From contig CAVWYO010000005.1 in NCBI GenBank assembly GCA_963759235.1, positions 620,001 through 684,000 of the forward strand: 64,000 bases of DNA, given 5' to 3'. The translations under genes were made by a program, and so were the position numbers. Source of the DNA: Bauldia sp963759235 (GTDB lineage: Bacteria; Pseudomonadota; Alphaproteobacteria; Rhizobiales; Kaistiaceae). Positions 26,020 to 35,971 of the stretch are shown here, one piece after another. Numbering within the stretch: position 1 is the first letter of the stretch; every line of letters begins with the position of its first letter. A model generated the notes under the pieces. That model was not told the origin of the DNA and searched no databases. It was given only the letters and a program-made list of their open reading frames with translations.

Positions 26020-27033
26020 ATGGCGGAACTCAAGACAATCATCGGCAAGGTGGCGGCGGGCGAGACGCTCAGCCGCGAGGAAGCGCGCCAGGCATTCGAC
26101 GTGATCATGTCGGGCGAGGCGACGCCGGTCCAGATCGGTGCCTTCCTCACCGGCCTGAGGCTTCGCGGCGAGACCGTCGACGAGATCGCCGGAGCGGTGG
26201 CGACGATGCGGGACAAGATGACACCGGTCGAGGCACCGGCCGGCGCCATCGACGTGGTCGGCACCGGCGGCGACGCCTCGGGGAGCTATAACATTTCGAC
26301 CGCCTCGGCCTTCGTCGTTGCCGGCGCCGGCGTGCCGGTCGCCAAGCACGGTAACCGGGCGCTTTCGTCGAAGGCGGGCGCCGCCGACACGCTCGCCGCT
26401 CTCGGCGTCAACATCGAACTGCCGCCCGAACGCATCGCCGCCTGCATCCGGGAAGCCGGCATCGGCTTCATGTTCGCCCCGATGCATCATGCCGCGATGA
26501 AACATGTCGGGCCGGCACGCGCCGAGCTCGGCTTCCGCACCGTTTTCAATCTCATCGGCCCGCTCTCCAATCCGGCGAGCGTCAAGCGCTATCTGCTCGG
26601 TGTGTTCTCGCCCGATTGGGTCGAGCCGCTGGCGCATGTCCTCGCCGGTCTCGGTGCCGAGCGCGCCTGGGTGGTTCATGGCGAAGGCGGCCTCGACGAG
26701 ATATCGCCGGCCGGTCGGACGACGGTCGCCTCGCTGGAAAACGGTACGGTGACGGTCTTCACGGTCGGTCCGGAAGATGCCGGGCTCGCCTCCTCTCCGA
26801 AGGAGGCGATCAAGGGCGGCGATGCCGCGCACAATGCCGAGGCGCTGAGACGTGTCCTCGAAGGCGCCGAAAGCGCCTACCGCGACACCGTGCTTCTCAA
26901 CGCCGGCGCGGCGCTTGTCGTCGCGGGTCTGGCGGCCGACCTCGCCGAGGGGGCTGAGCTGGCCGCCGCGACGATCGACGCAGGCAGGGCCCGCGACCGG
27001 CTGGACAAGCTCATCGCGGTGTCGAACGGTTAG
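26020..27033 (+). CDS. trpD: anthranilate phosphoribosyltransferase
   Basis: TrpD joins anthranilate to phosphoribosyl pyrophosphate. The 337-residue product begins MAELKTIIGKVAAGETLS and contains DVVGTGGDASGSYNIST (PRPP-binding glycine loop), VAKHGNRALSSKAGAAD and FNLIGPLSNPA. The ATG at 26020 follows a GGGGAGAG; a longer in-frame ATG at 25927 lies inside trpG. It is followed 4 bp later by trpC in the same operon. Confidence 0.97.
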   Translation: MAELKTIIGKVAAGETLSREEARQAFDVIMSGEATPVQIGAFLTGLRLRGETVDEIAGAVATMRDKMTPVEAPAGAIDVVGTGGDASGSYNISTASAFVVAGAGVPVAKHGNRALSSKAGAADTLAALGVNIELPPERIAACIREAGIGFMFAPMHHAAMKHVGPARAELGFRTVFNLIGPLSNPASVKRYLLGVFSPDWVEPLAHVLAGLGAERAWVVHGEGGLDEISPAGRTTVASLENGTVTVFTVGPEDAGLASSPKEAIKGGDAAHNAEALRRVLEGAESAYRDTVLLNAGAALVVAGLAADLAEGAELAAATIDAGRARDRLDKLIAVSNG

Positions 27034-27037
27034 CGCC

Positions 27038-27841
27038 ATGAGCGACATCCTTCGGAAGATTGAAGCCAGCAAGCGGGCCGAAATCGCCGCCGCCAAGGCG
27101 AAAGTGCCGCCTGCCGAGATGGAAGCCCGCGCCTCGGCGATGCCGCCGCCACGGGGCTTTATCAAAGCGCTACGGGCGACGATTGCCGCCGGCCGCTCGG
27201 CCCTCATCGCCGAGATCAAGAAGGCGAGCCCCTCCAAGGGGCTGATCCGCGCCGATTTCGACCCGCCGGCACTGGCGCGGGCCTATCAGGCAGGCGGTGC
27301 GACCTGCCTGTCCGTACTGACCGACAGGTCGTTCTTCAAGGGCGCGGCGGAATTCCTTGTCGCGGCGCGCGAAGCGGTGCGCCTGCCGGTGCTTCGCAAG
27401 GACTTCATCTACGAGGCGTACCAGGTCCACGAGTCCCGGGCGATGGGCGCCGATTGCGTCCTGATCATCCTGGCTGCCGTTAGCGACGCAGACGCCGCGG
27501 CGATCGAGGCAGCCGCGCGCGGCCTCGGCATGGACGTCCTCGTCGAGGTGCATAACGAGGCCGAGCTGGAGCGGGCGCTCGCCCTCTCCTCGCCGCTGAT
27601 CGGCATCAACAACCGCGATCTCCGCACCTTCCGGACATCGCTGGCGGTGAGCGAGCGGCTTGCGCCAAAAGTGCCGGCCGACCGGCTGATCGTCGCCGAG
27701 AGCGGCATCGCCACCCCCGGCGACATCGCCAGGCTTTCGGCCGTCGGCATCAATGCCTTCCTCGTCGGCGAAAGCCTGATGCGCCAGGACGACGTGGCGG
27801 CGGCGACCGCGAGGTTGCTCGGCGTCACCGTCGCTGCGTGA
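27038..27841 (+). CDS. trpC: indole-3-glycerol-phosphate synthase
   Basis: TrpC closes the indole ring to give indole-3-glycerol phosphate. The 267-residue product shows ALIAEIKKASPSKGLIR with the catalytic lysine, LSVLTDRSFFKG, PVLRKDFIYEAYQVHE, IGINNRDLRTF and VAESGIATPGDI, all family blocks of the TIM barrel. It is the monofunctional form, not fused to TrpF. The start at 27038 is 4 bp after the trpD stop. Confidence 0.97.
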   Translation: MSDILRKIEASKRAEIAAAKAKVPPAEMEARASAMPPPRGFIKALRATIAAGRSALIAEIKKASPSKGLIRADFDPPALARAYQAGGATCLSVLTDRSFFKGAAEFLVAAREAVRLPVLRKDFIYEAYQVHESRAMGADCVLIILAAVSDADAAAIEAAARGLGMDVLVEVHNEAELERALALSSPLIGINNRDLRTFRTSLAVSERLAPKVPADRLIVAESGIATPGDIARLSAVGINAFLVGESLMRQDDVAAATARLLGVTVAA

Positions 27842-27844
27842 CCC

Positions 27845-28363
27845 ATGGACTATACGATCCGCCCCGCCCGCTTCGACGAGTACGACCTCCTCGGTGACAT
27901 CGAGCGGAGCGCGGGCCGGCGTTTCGGCGAAGTCGGCCTCGCCGAACTTGCCGATGCGGAACCGACCGACCCGGAATTCATCGGCGCCGTCGGTGCCTTT
28001 GGCGGGGTGTTCGTCGCCGCCCAGGACGTCGACGACACGCCGGTCGGCTTCATCCTTGTCGGCATGCTCGACCGGGCCGCTCACATTTACGAATTGTCGG
28101 TCGCCGAGGAGCACGGCCGCCGCGGTCTCGGACGCCGGCTGATCGAGGAAGCCTGCCGCTTTGCCGGCGCCGAGGGCGCCCCCGCGGTCACCTTGTCGGC
28201 CTTCCGCGACATCCCCTGGAACGGCCCGCTCTACGAGCAGCTCGGCTTCCGCTATCTCGACCGCAGCGAATGGACCCCGGCCCTCTACCTCGTCCACGAC
28301 CTCGAGATCCGCAAAGGCCTGCAGGTCGAGCGGCGCGCCTTCATGCGCTGGGAAGGGGAATGA
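27845..28363 (+). CDS. GNAT family N-acetyltransferase
   Basis: The 172-residue product begins MDYTIRPARFDEYDLL and has the acetyl-CoA-binding motif A, EEHGRRGLGRRLIEEACRFA, followed by VTLSAFRDIPWNGPLYEQLGF. These are the GNAT fold elements; the acceptor substrate is unknown. It begins 3 bp after trpC and its stop overlaps the moaC start (ATGA), so it is in the same transcription unit as the trp and molybdopterin genes. It interrupts the trpC-moaC order usual in this group. Confidence 0.9.
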   Translation: MDYTIRPARFDEYDLLGDIERSAGRRFGEVGLAELADAEPTDPEFIGAVGAFGGVFVAAQDVDDTPVGFILVGMLDRAAHIYELSVAEEHGRRGLGRRLIEEACRFAGAEGAPAVTLSAFRDIPWNGPLYEQLGFRYLDRSEWTPALYLVHDLEIRKGLQVERRAFMRWEGE

Positions 28364-28851
28364 GCAAGCCGACGCTGACCCATCTCGACAAGGCCGGCGC
28401 CGCCAATATGGTGGATGTCTCCGAGAAGCCGGTGACCGAGCGGCTGGCGGTCGCGGAAGGCGCCGTCCTGATGAGTCCCGCCACGCTCGACCTGATCCGC
28501 TCCGGCGACGCCAAGAAGGGCGATGTCATCGGCACCGCGCGCATCGCCGGCATCATGGCGGCGAAGAAGACCCACGAGCTGATCCCGCTCTGCCATCCGA
28601 TCGGCCTCGCCAAGGTCACCGTCGAAATCGAGCCCGACGCGGGGCTGCCGGGCCTCCGCGTCCGCGCCACCACCAAGGTCGCCGAGCGCACCGGCGTCGA
28701 GATGGAAGCTTTAACTGCCGTGTCGATAGCCTGCCTGACGATCTACGACATGGCCAAGGCGGTCGATCGCGGCATGACCATCACCGGCATCCGGTTGATC
28801 GAGAAGCGGGGCGGTCGTTCCGGCGTCTGGCGAAGGGCCAGGCCGAAATGA
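28360..28851 (+). CDS. moaC: cyclic pyranopterin monophosphate synthase
   Basis: MoaC works with MoaA to form cyclic pyranopterin monophosphate, the first step of molybdenum-cofactor synthesis. The 163-residue product has THLDKAGAANMVDVSEK at the N-terminus, the active-site block LIPLCHPIGLAKV and EMEALTAVSIACLTIYDM near the end with the catalytic acidic and lysine region. Both ends overlap neighbours by ATGA (GNAT gene before, moeA after), indicating translational coupling. Confidence 0.96.
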   Translation: MSKPTLTHLDKAGAANMVDVSEKPVTERLAVAEGAVLMSPATLDLIRSGDAKKGDVIGTARIAGIMAAKKTHELIPLCHPIGLAKVTVEIEPDAGLPGLRVRATTKVAERTGVEMEALTAVSIACLTIYDMAKAVDRGMTITGIRLIEKRGGRSGVWRRARPK

Positions 28852-30050
28852 GTCTGCTGCCGGTCGAAGAGGCGGTCCGGCGGGTCATCGGCGACGTCGT
28901 GCCATTGCCGGCGGAGACCGTCGCGCTTGCCGACGCCGACGGCCGAGTTCTCGCCGATGATTTGACGGCGAAGCGATCCCAGCCGCCCTTCCCTGCCTCG
29001 GCCATGGACGGCTATGCGGTTCGGGCCGATGACCTGCAACCGGGCGCCCAGCTGAAGGTCGTCGGCATGGCTGCCGCCGGTCACCGATTTCCCGGCAAAC
29101 TATCGCGCGGCCAGGCCGTTCGCATCTTCACCGGGGCGCCGGTTCCCGAAGGCGCCGACGCGATTCTCATTCAGGAAGACGCCGACGCCGTCGACGGTGC
29201 GTCCATCGTGGTCAAGGCGACCGTCGACTCCGGCCGCCATATCCGTCCCGCCGGGCTGGATTTTGCCGCCGGGGACGTGCTGCTCCCGGCCGGCAGGCAG
29301 CTTGGCGCGCGGGAATTGTCGCTGGCCGCGGCGATGGGATACGGAGCCGTGCCGGTGCGGCGGCGGCCGGGCGTGGCGATCATCGCCACCGGCGACGAAC
29401 TGGCGCCGCCGGGAGCGGAGCCGGGCCCAGACCAGATTCTCTCGTCGAACGCCGTCGGCATCGCGGCATTGGTCCGGTCGGCCGGCGGCGAGCCGTACGA
29501 CCTCGGCATTGTCGCCGACAATCGGGACGACATCGCCGCGGCCATCCGCCGGGGATCGACCCTCCCGGCCGACATCTTGGTCACGCTCGGTGGCGCGTCG
29601 GTCGGCGATCACGACCTTGCCCGCGAGGCGCTCGAGGCGAGCGGCATGACGCTCGACTTCTGGCGGATCGCCATGCGGCCTGGCAAGCCGCTGATGTTCG
29701 GGCGCCTTGGCGATCAACGGGTGCTGGGGCTGCCCGGAAATCCGGTCTCCGCCCTCGTCTGCGGGCTTTTGTTCCTTCGTCCCCTTCTCGGCGCCCTGCT
29801 CGGCCGGCCCTATCGCGAGCCGAGCGAGCCGGCTCAACTCGCGGCCGACGTGCCGGCCAACGATGCTCGTCAGGACTATGTTCGTGCGAGCGTAGCGGCG
29901 AGCAGCGGGCCGCCGCTTGTCGCGCCGCTGCCGGTCCAGGACAGTTCGATGCTGTCGACCCTTGCCGCCGCCGATTGCCTGCTGATCCGGCCGCCAAACG
30001 CTCCGGCGGGCCACGCCGGCGAGCCCTGCCGCATCATTCGCCTGCCGTAG
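28848..30050 (+). CDS. moeA: molybdopterin molybdotransferase
   Basis: MoeA inserts molybdate into adenylylated molybdopterin. The 400-residue product shows PFPASAMDGYAVRADD (the SAMDGYA signature), RIFTGAPVPEGADAI, IIATGDEL, LVTLGGASVGDHD and MRPGKPLMFG followed by GLPGNPVSAL. The ATG overlaps the moaC stop. It is followed by a 152-bp interval that carries the lexA regulatory region, so lexA probably has its own promoter. Confidence 0.96.
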   Translation: MSLLPVEEAVRRVIGDVVPLPAETVALADADGRVLADDLTAKRSQPPFPASAMDGYAVRADDLQPGAQLKVVGMAAAGHRFPGKLSRGQAVRIFTGAPVPEGADAILIQEDADAVDGASIVVKATVDSGRHIRPAGLDFAAGDVLLPAGRQLGARELSLAAAMGYGAVPVRRRPGVAIIATGDELAPPGAEPGPDQILSSNAVGIAALVRSAGGEPYDLGIVADNRDDIAAAIRRGSTLPADILVTLGGASVGDHDLAREALEASGMTLDFWRIAMRPGKPLMFGRLGDQRVLGLPGNPVSALVCGLLFLRPLLGALLGRPYREPSEPAQLAADVPANDARQDYVRASVAASSGPPLVAPLPVQDSSMLSTLAAADCLLIRPPNAPAGHAGEPCRIIRLP

Positions 30051-30125
30051 TCGCACACCTCAAAGAGCGCCGGGAACTCGTCGGGCATGCGGGGCCGCGC
30101 TTTTACCGAAAATTCAGGGCTTGCG

Positions 30126-30165
30126 GAACACATATAGAACAAGGTAATTTGTTCGTGTTTTGTAC
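30126..30165. promoter_or_regulatory. tandem LexA (SOS) boxes upstream of lexA
   Basis: A perfect alphaproteobacterial SOS box, GAAC (30126-30129), 7 nt, GAAC (30137-30140), is followed 10 nt later by an imperfect box on the opposite pattern, GTTC (30151-30154), 7 nt, GTAC (30162-30165). They lie 38-77 bp before the lexA ATG, the position expected for autorepression. Confidence 0.8.
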
Positions 30166-30202
30166 CGGAATCACTCACACCGTCAACGCTCTGGAACGAT
30201 CG

Positions 30203-30901
30203 ATGCTTACGCAAAAGCAGCATGAACTCCTGATGTTCATCCACGAGCGGTTGAAGGAGGCGGGGATCCCGCCGTCCTTCGACGAGATGAAGGATGCCCT
30301 CGACCTTCGCTCGAAGTCGGGCATCCATCGGCTGATCCGGGCGCTCGAGGAACGCGGTTTCATCCGGCGTCTGCCCAACCGGGCGCGGGCCATCGAGGTC
30401 ATTCGCCTCCCCGAATCGACGACGCCGGTTGCCCAGCGCAGCCGCGGCTTCTCGCCGAGCGTCATCGAGGGCAGCCTTGGGCGGGTGAAGGCAATGAGCC
30501 CGGACGACACCACGGCGGATCCGGTAATGATCCCGGTGATGGGCCGGATCGCTGCCGGCACGCCCATCGAGGCAATCCAGAACCACAGCCACTCGATCGT
30601 CATACCGCCCGACATGCTCTCCCCCGGCGAACACTTCGCCCTCGAGGTGCGCGGCGACTCGATGATCGACGCCGGAATTCTGGAGGGTGACACGGTGTTG
30701 ATCCGCAGGACCGACGCGGCCGACACCGGCGACATCGTCGTTGCCCTAGTCGACGAGGAGGAGGCGACGCTCAAGCGCCTCCGCCGCAAGGGCGCCTCGA
30801 TCGCCCTGGAGGCGGCCAACCCTGCCTATGAGACGCGCATCTTCGGCCCGGACCGGGTGCGCATCCAGGGCAGGCTGGTGGGTCTGATCCGGCGCTATTG
30901 A
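30203..30901 (+). CDS. lexA: SOS regulator LexA
   Basis: LexA represses SOS genes and cleaves itself when RecA is activated. The 232-residue product has the winged-helix DNA-binding part at residues 1-70 (MLTQKQHELLMFIHERL, SKSGIHRLIRALEERGFI). The cleavage site is Ala118-Gly119 in RIAAGTP, and the catalytic dyad is Ser153 in RGDSMIDAG and Lys191 in EATLKRL. Length matches the alphaproteobacterial type. The ATG at 30203 is chosen because the family begins there; an open frame extends upstream without homology. The 3' end overlaps the convergent comEC by 7 bp. Confidence 0.97.
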   Translation: MLTQKQHELLMFIHERLKEAGIPPSFDEMKDALDLRSKSGIHRLIRALEERGFIRRLPNRARAIEVIRLPESTTPVAQRSRGFSPSVIEGSLGRVKAMSPDDTTADPVMIPVMGRIAAGTPIEAIQNHSHSIVIPPDMLSPGEHFALEVRGDSMIDAGILEGDTVLIRRTDAADTGDIVVALVDEEEATLKRLRRKGASIALEAANPAYETRIFGPDRVRIQGRLVGLIRRY

Positions 30902-33117
30902 ACGACCGGCGGCATGAAGGGCCGTCGGGCCGGCGGGTACGCAGCCTCCACCTTGAAGCCTGGCCGACCGGCCTCGCCTGCCGCACGGCGATAGAGCGCC
31001 TGCGCACCACCGCGCGCAAGGGTCGCGCCGTCGATCACCGTGGCGCGATCGGCGCAGCTTTCCGGTGCTGAAAACCGGCTGACCACCACGGCGGCGAGCC
31101 GGCAATCGTCGGCAAACGCTCCTGGCTTCAAACTCACGGCGACCAGGGTGTCGTCCGCCGAGTCGGTGACGCAGCCGAGCGGGTCGCAGCGGACGCCCTC
31201 GCTCAGCGCCTCCGAGACCGGTCGCGGATCGCCGTCGGCGCGCAGCCAGTTTTCCACGACGAACCGGTTCTCTTTGACGCCGATCATCCGGTAGGCGCCG
31301 TCCGCCGCGCGCACGGCGACCGTCGTCCCGCCTTCGTCGATCAGGATATCGGGCCGCGGCGCCAGCAAGACGACCGCTAGCGCGGCCGCGATGGGCAGAA
31401 GGCCGGCGAGCCGCCAGCGTTCGCGCCAGAGCGAGAGCCAGAGAAAGCCGACGACGACGAGAAGCAGCGCCGCGACGGGCGGCATCGGCACGCCACCCCA
31501 GCCTTCCGTCCACCCGGCGGTCACGCGCGCAACCGACACCACCCAGTCGAGCCCGAGGCCCATGACGGTGAGCGGCAGCGATTCGAGGCCGAACGGCATC
31601 AATAGCACGGCAAGGAACGCCATCGGCATGACGACCAGAGCGACCATCGGCATCGCCGCCAGATTGGCAAAGAGCGTCAGCGGTGCCGCCCGCTGGAAGT
31701 GGTAGATGGCGAACGGCATGGTGGCGAGCCCGGCGATCAGCGAGGTGAGAAGCAGGCTCCGCGCCGACAGCCAGAACCGCTTTGTCACTCCCCGGTCGCC
31801 GAGATCGACAAGGACGAGCGCGCGGTCGGCCCGTTCGCTGATCGCCTCGTAGCCGGCGACGAGCGCCAGCGTCGCGGCGAAGGACATCTGGAAGCTGGCG
31901 GTCAGCAGGCTCTCCGGCTCGATCAGGAGCACGATCAGCGCCGCCAGCGCCACGTTGCGGAGCGTGATCGCCCGGCGGTCGATCATGACGGCGACCAGCA
32001 TGACGGCGAGCATGATGAAGGCCCGTTGCGTCGCCACGCCCGAGCCGGAAATGGCGAGATAGACGGCGCCGACCGTCAGCGCTCCGGCCGCGGCCCATTT
32101 GCGAATGGGCCGGTTGATGGCCAGCGCCGGCGACAGCGCCAGCAGCGCCCGGATCAGCCAGAAGGCCGAGCCGGCGACCAGCGCCATGTGGAGCCCGGAG
32201 ATCGCCAGGATGTGCCCAAGCCCAGAGCTCCGCATTGCGTCTTGGGTCGCCTCCGAGATGCCCCGTCTGTCGCCCATCACCAGGGCGGCGGCGATCTGTC
32301 CGTTGTCGCCCGGCAGCGCCGCGATGATGCGCTCGCGAATGGTCTGGCGCATGCGCGCGACCGGGGTTGCGAGGCGGATGCCGAGCGGCGCTTCGCCGAC
32401 GTCGGCCGGCTTCGCGGCGCCATAGGCGAAGCCACCGCCGCCGACGCCATCGTAGAAATCGGCGCGGGCGAAATCGTAACCGCCGGGCATCACCGGTCCG
32501 CTTGGCGGCCTGAGCCGTGCGAGGACGCTGATGGCATCGCCGACCGAGATGGCGTCGGCCCGGCTATGGACCGTGATCCGGACTTTCTTCGGCGTTGCGG
32601 CCGGGGCGACGTTCGTCATGTCGTGCACCGTGAGAAGCACCCGCACGCCGCCGCGCGACGCGGCTTCCCGTTCGGCCACCCATCCACTCACCGTGGTGGT
32701 CATCTCGCGCGAGAGCACAGGTGCGGCGACGATGTCGGTCCGCACCTTCATCACCGTCACGCCGGCGGTGAGCGCCGTCAGCGCGACGAAGACCCGATAG
32801 ATCGAAACGCGGTTACGGCTTCGCCACGCCGCTGCTGCAAGCGCTGCCGTCGCGATGAGCAGCGCGACCGCCGACGGTTCGGCCGGCAGCGCGAAATAAG
32901 TGACGATGCCGGCCCCGAACAGCACCGGAAGCCACAGGAAGCCGCGCCCGGCCTCCATCTCGCGCTCGAACACCGCGCCGAACTGAACGACAATGAAATC
33001 GGCGACATCCGCCGGCCGGCCCCGGCCGGGCAGATTGAGGAGCTGGCGATGTCGAGGCCGCTCTCGCGCGGCGCCTTCAGGCCCGGCGGAAGCTCGGCCA
33101 TGGTCGAGGTCGCTCAT
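30895..33117 (-). CDS. comEC: ComEC/Rec2 family DNA-uptake membrane protein
   Basis: ComEC forms the inner-membrane channel for single-stranded DNA in natural transformation. The 740-residue product has an N-terminal membrane region and an OB-fold-like DUF4131 part (VSGWVAEREAASRGG), then the competence domain (RGISEATQDAMRSSGLGHILAISGLHMALVAG split across residues 280-310, with GLHM as hallmark), many membrane helices, and a C-terminal soluble part (residues about 590-740) that seems shorter and more degenerate than a full metallo-beta-lactamase domain. Presence of comEC alone does not show competence. It sits downstream of glnS on the same strand. Confidence 0.92.
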   Translation of the reverse strand: MSDLDHGRASAGPEGAARERPRHRQLLNLPGRGRPADVADFIVVQFGAVFEREMEAGRGFLWLPVLFGAGIVTYFALPAEPSAVALLIATAALAAAAWRSRNRVSIYRVFVALTALTAGVTVMKVRTDIVAAPVLSREMTTTVSGWVAEREAASRGGVRVLLTVHDMTNVAPAATPKKVRITVHSRADAISVGDAISVLARLRPPSGPVMPGGYDFARADFYDGVGGGGFAYGAAKPADVGEAPLGIRLATPVARMRQTIRERIIAALPGDNGQIAAALVMGDRRGISEATQDAMRSSGLGHILAISGLHMALVAGSAFWLIRALLALSPALAINRPIRKWAAAGALTVGAVYLAISGSGVATQRAFIMLAVMLVAVMIDRRAITLRNVALAALIVLLIEPESLLTASFQMSFAATLALVAGYEAISERADRALVLVDLGDRGVTKRFWLSARSLLLTSLIAGLATMPFAIYHFQRAAPLTLFANLAAMPMVALVVMPMAFLAVLLMPFGLESLPLTVMGLGLDWVVSVARVTAGWTEGWGGVPMPPVAALLLVVVGFLWLSLWRERWRLAGLLPIAAALAVVLLAPRPDILIDEGGTTVAVRAADGAYRMIGVKENRFVVENWLRADGDPRPVSEALSEGVRCDPLGCVTDSADDTLVAVSLKPGAFADDCRLAAVVVSRFSAPESCADRATVIDGATLARGGAQALYRRAAGEAGRPGFKVEAAYPPARRPFMPPVVQ

Positions 33118-33290
33118 CCCCGATCACCCCCTTCCAGCGCAACATTACCGCAGGTTGAGGACTTTGGGTCAGATTCCGAAGAAGCCCAGGATCGGATCGT
33201 CGAGGCCGATCGCGGGGCTTCTCGTGCTCTCGTCGAATGTCCCACCACGGCGATTGCTTCGTCGCTTGAGGCGAGAGAGCTGTCGCGATG

Positions 33291-34985
<1,695 letters not shown>

Positions 34986-35205
34986 TCTTGCGGTCCCTGT
35001 CGGCTGGCTCGCGGTCCGAACCCGCGGACTATCTGCCAAATCAGCGCGCCTACGCCAAGTCCGGTGATGCCTCTGCATCAGGTCCGGTCGTGACGCCGCG
35101 CCTTCGGAAGGGCGAAGATCGGCGCCGCCCTTCACTTTCCTAGGCGTTACGGCATTTTCGCGCCAACGTGACCGTTCGTCCCATTCTTCCCGCCGGAACG
35201 TCCGC

Positions 35206-35652
35206 TCAATCCGGGATCACGCAGGGCACGACTTGACGACTGTGCCGGCGATAGATGCGGAAATGGCGATCCGTCGTGAGAACAACGGGATCAGCCACGA
35301 CCTCGGTCATGCGAACGATACACGCATCCGCCAGGCTCATCGGCACTTCGGCATATTTCCGCATCAGGTTGAGAACTGGCTCCTGGTTCTCTGAAAGGCT
35401 GAATGAAATCAGCACGGCCCTTCGACGAAGGAGCGATGTAAGTTCGGCCGCGCCCCTCGATCCAAGAAGATGAAAGGCCTCCGCCAGGACGGCCTCGCAC
35501 GTCCGCCACGGCCGGGGTTGCCGCACCGCCTGCGTCGTTGCCCAATCGTGAAAGGTATCGCGTCGATTGAGCAGTGCAACGAGCAGCCCGGTATCAACGA
35601 CCGCGGTCGCGACCAAAGCCGGTGACCTGTAGGTACTCTTCCGCCCGCGCAC
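35206..35652 (-). CDS. PIN-domain toxin, VapC type
   Basis: The frame encodes up to 148 residues with the four acidic PIN-domain positions: Asp20 (AVVDTGLLVALLNRRD), Glu57 (AVLAEAFHLLG), Asp109 (SLADACIVR) and Asp128 (LTTDRHF). PIN toxins are magnesium-dependent RNases. It overlaps the upstream antitoxin gene by up to 59 bp. The first ATG (35652) adds an unconserved leader; a TTG at 35616 would start just before the first conserved strand, so the real start is uncertain. Toxin and antitoxin lie in the order expected for vapBC operons. Confidence 0.85.
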   Translation of the reverse strand: MRGRKSTYRSPALVATAVVDTGLLVALLNRRDTFHDWATTQAVRQPRPWRTCEAVLAEAFHLLGSRGAAELTSLLRRRAVLISFSLSENQEPVLNLMRKYAEVPMSLADACIVRMTEVVADPVVLTTDRHFRIYRRHSRQVVPCVIPD

Positions 35653-35845
35653 TCAGGTCGCCGGGCAAGCCGTCTACCGACCCGATCAGGTCCGCAATGT
35701 CGTCCAGCGCTTTCACCCGCTCCGGTTCATCGGCGCGCTGCAAGCGTTCGCGCACGACGTCGGATTTTGAGATCCCGCGCTCCCGCAATTCCGCCTCAAT
35801 GGCCGCGGCAAGAGGTTCTGGTAGTCGGACGGTCAGCGTTTTCAT
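35594..35845 (-). CDS. ribbon-helix-helix antitoxin, partner of the PIN toxin
   Basis: The 83-residue product begins MKTLTVRLPEPLAAAIEAEL and continues RERGISKSDVVRERL, a ribbon-helix-helix DNA-binding fold (a short strand, then two helices). The C-terminal part (DLIGSVDGLPGDLSARAEEYL) is the likely toxin-binding region. The start at 35845 is chosen because the fold begins there. No strong Shine-Dalgarno is visible. It overlaps the toxin gene and sits next to a pair of direct repeats that may be its operator. Confidence 0.82.
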   Translation of the reverse strand: MKTLTVRLPEPLAAAIEAELRERGISKSDVVRERLQRADEPERVKALDDIADLIGSVDGLPGDLSARAEEYLQVTGFGRDRGR

Positions 35846-35851
35846 GTCGTG

Positions 35852-35884
35852 CGATGTAATACGCAATTGCCGCCGATGCAATAC
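35852..35884. promoter_or_regulatory. direct repeat, possible antitoxin operator
   Basis: CGATGTAATAC at 35852-35862 and CGATGCAATAC at 35874-35884 match at 10 of 11 positions and are 22 bp apart, about two helical turns. They lie just upstream of the antitoxin start, where ribbon-helix-helix antitoxins usually bind to repress their own operon. The operator role is inferred from position and spacing. Confidence 0.45.
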
Positions 35885-35971
35885 CGGTGCGGCGCGAGCC
35901 CGCTGAAAATTCGCCTGCCGCGCCGACGCTCCGCGTGGTAGACGAGCCTTTCACTACCCCGACCCAAAGCC

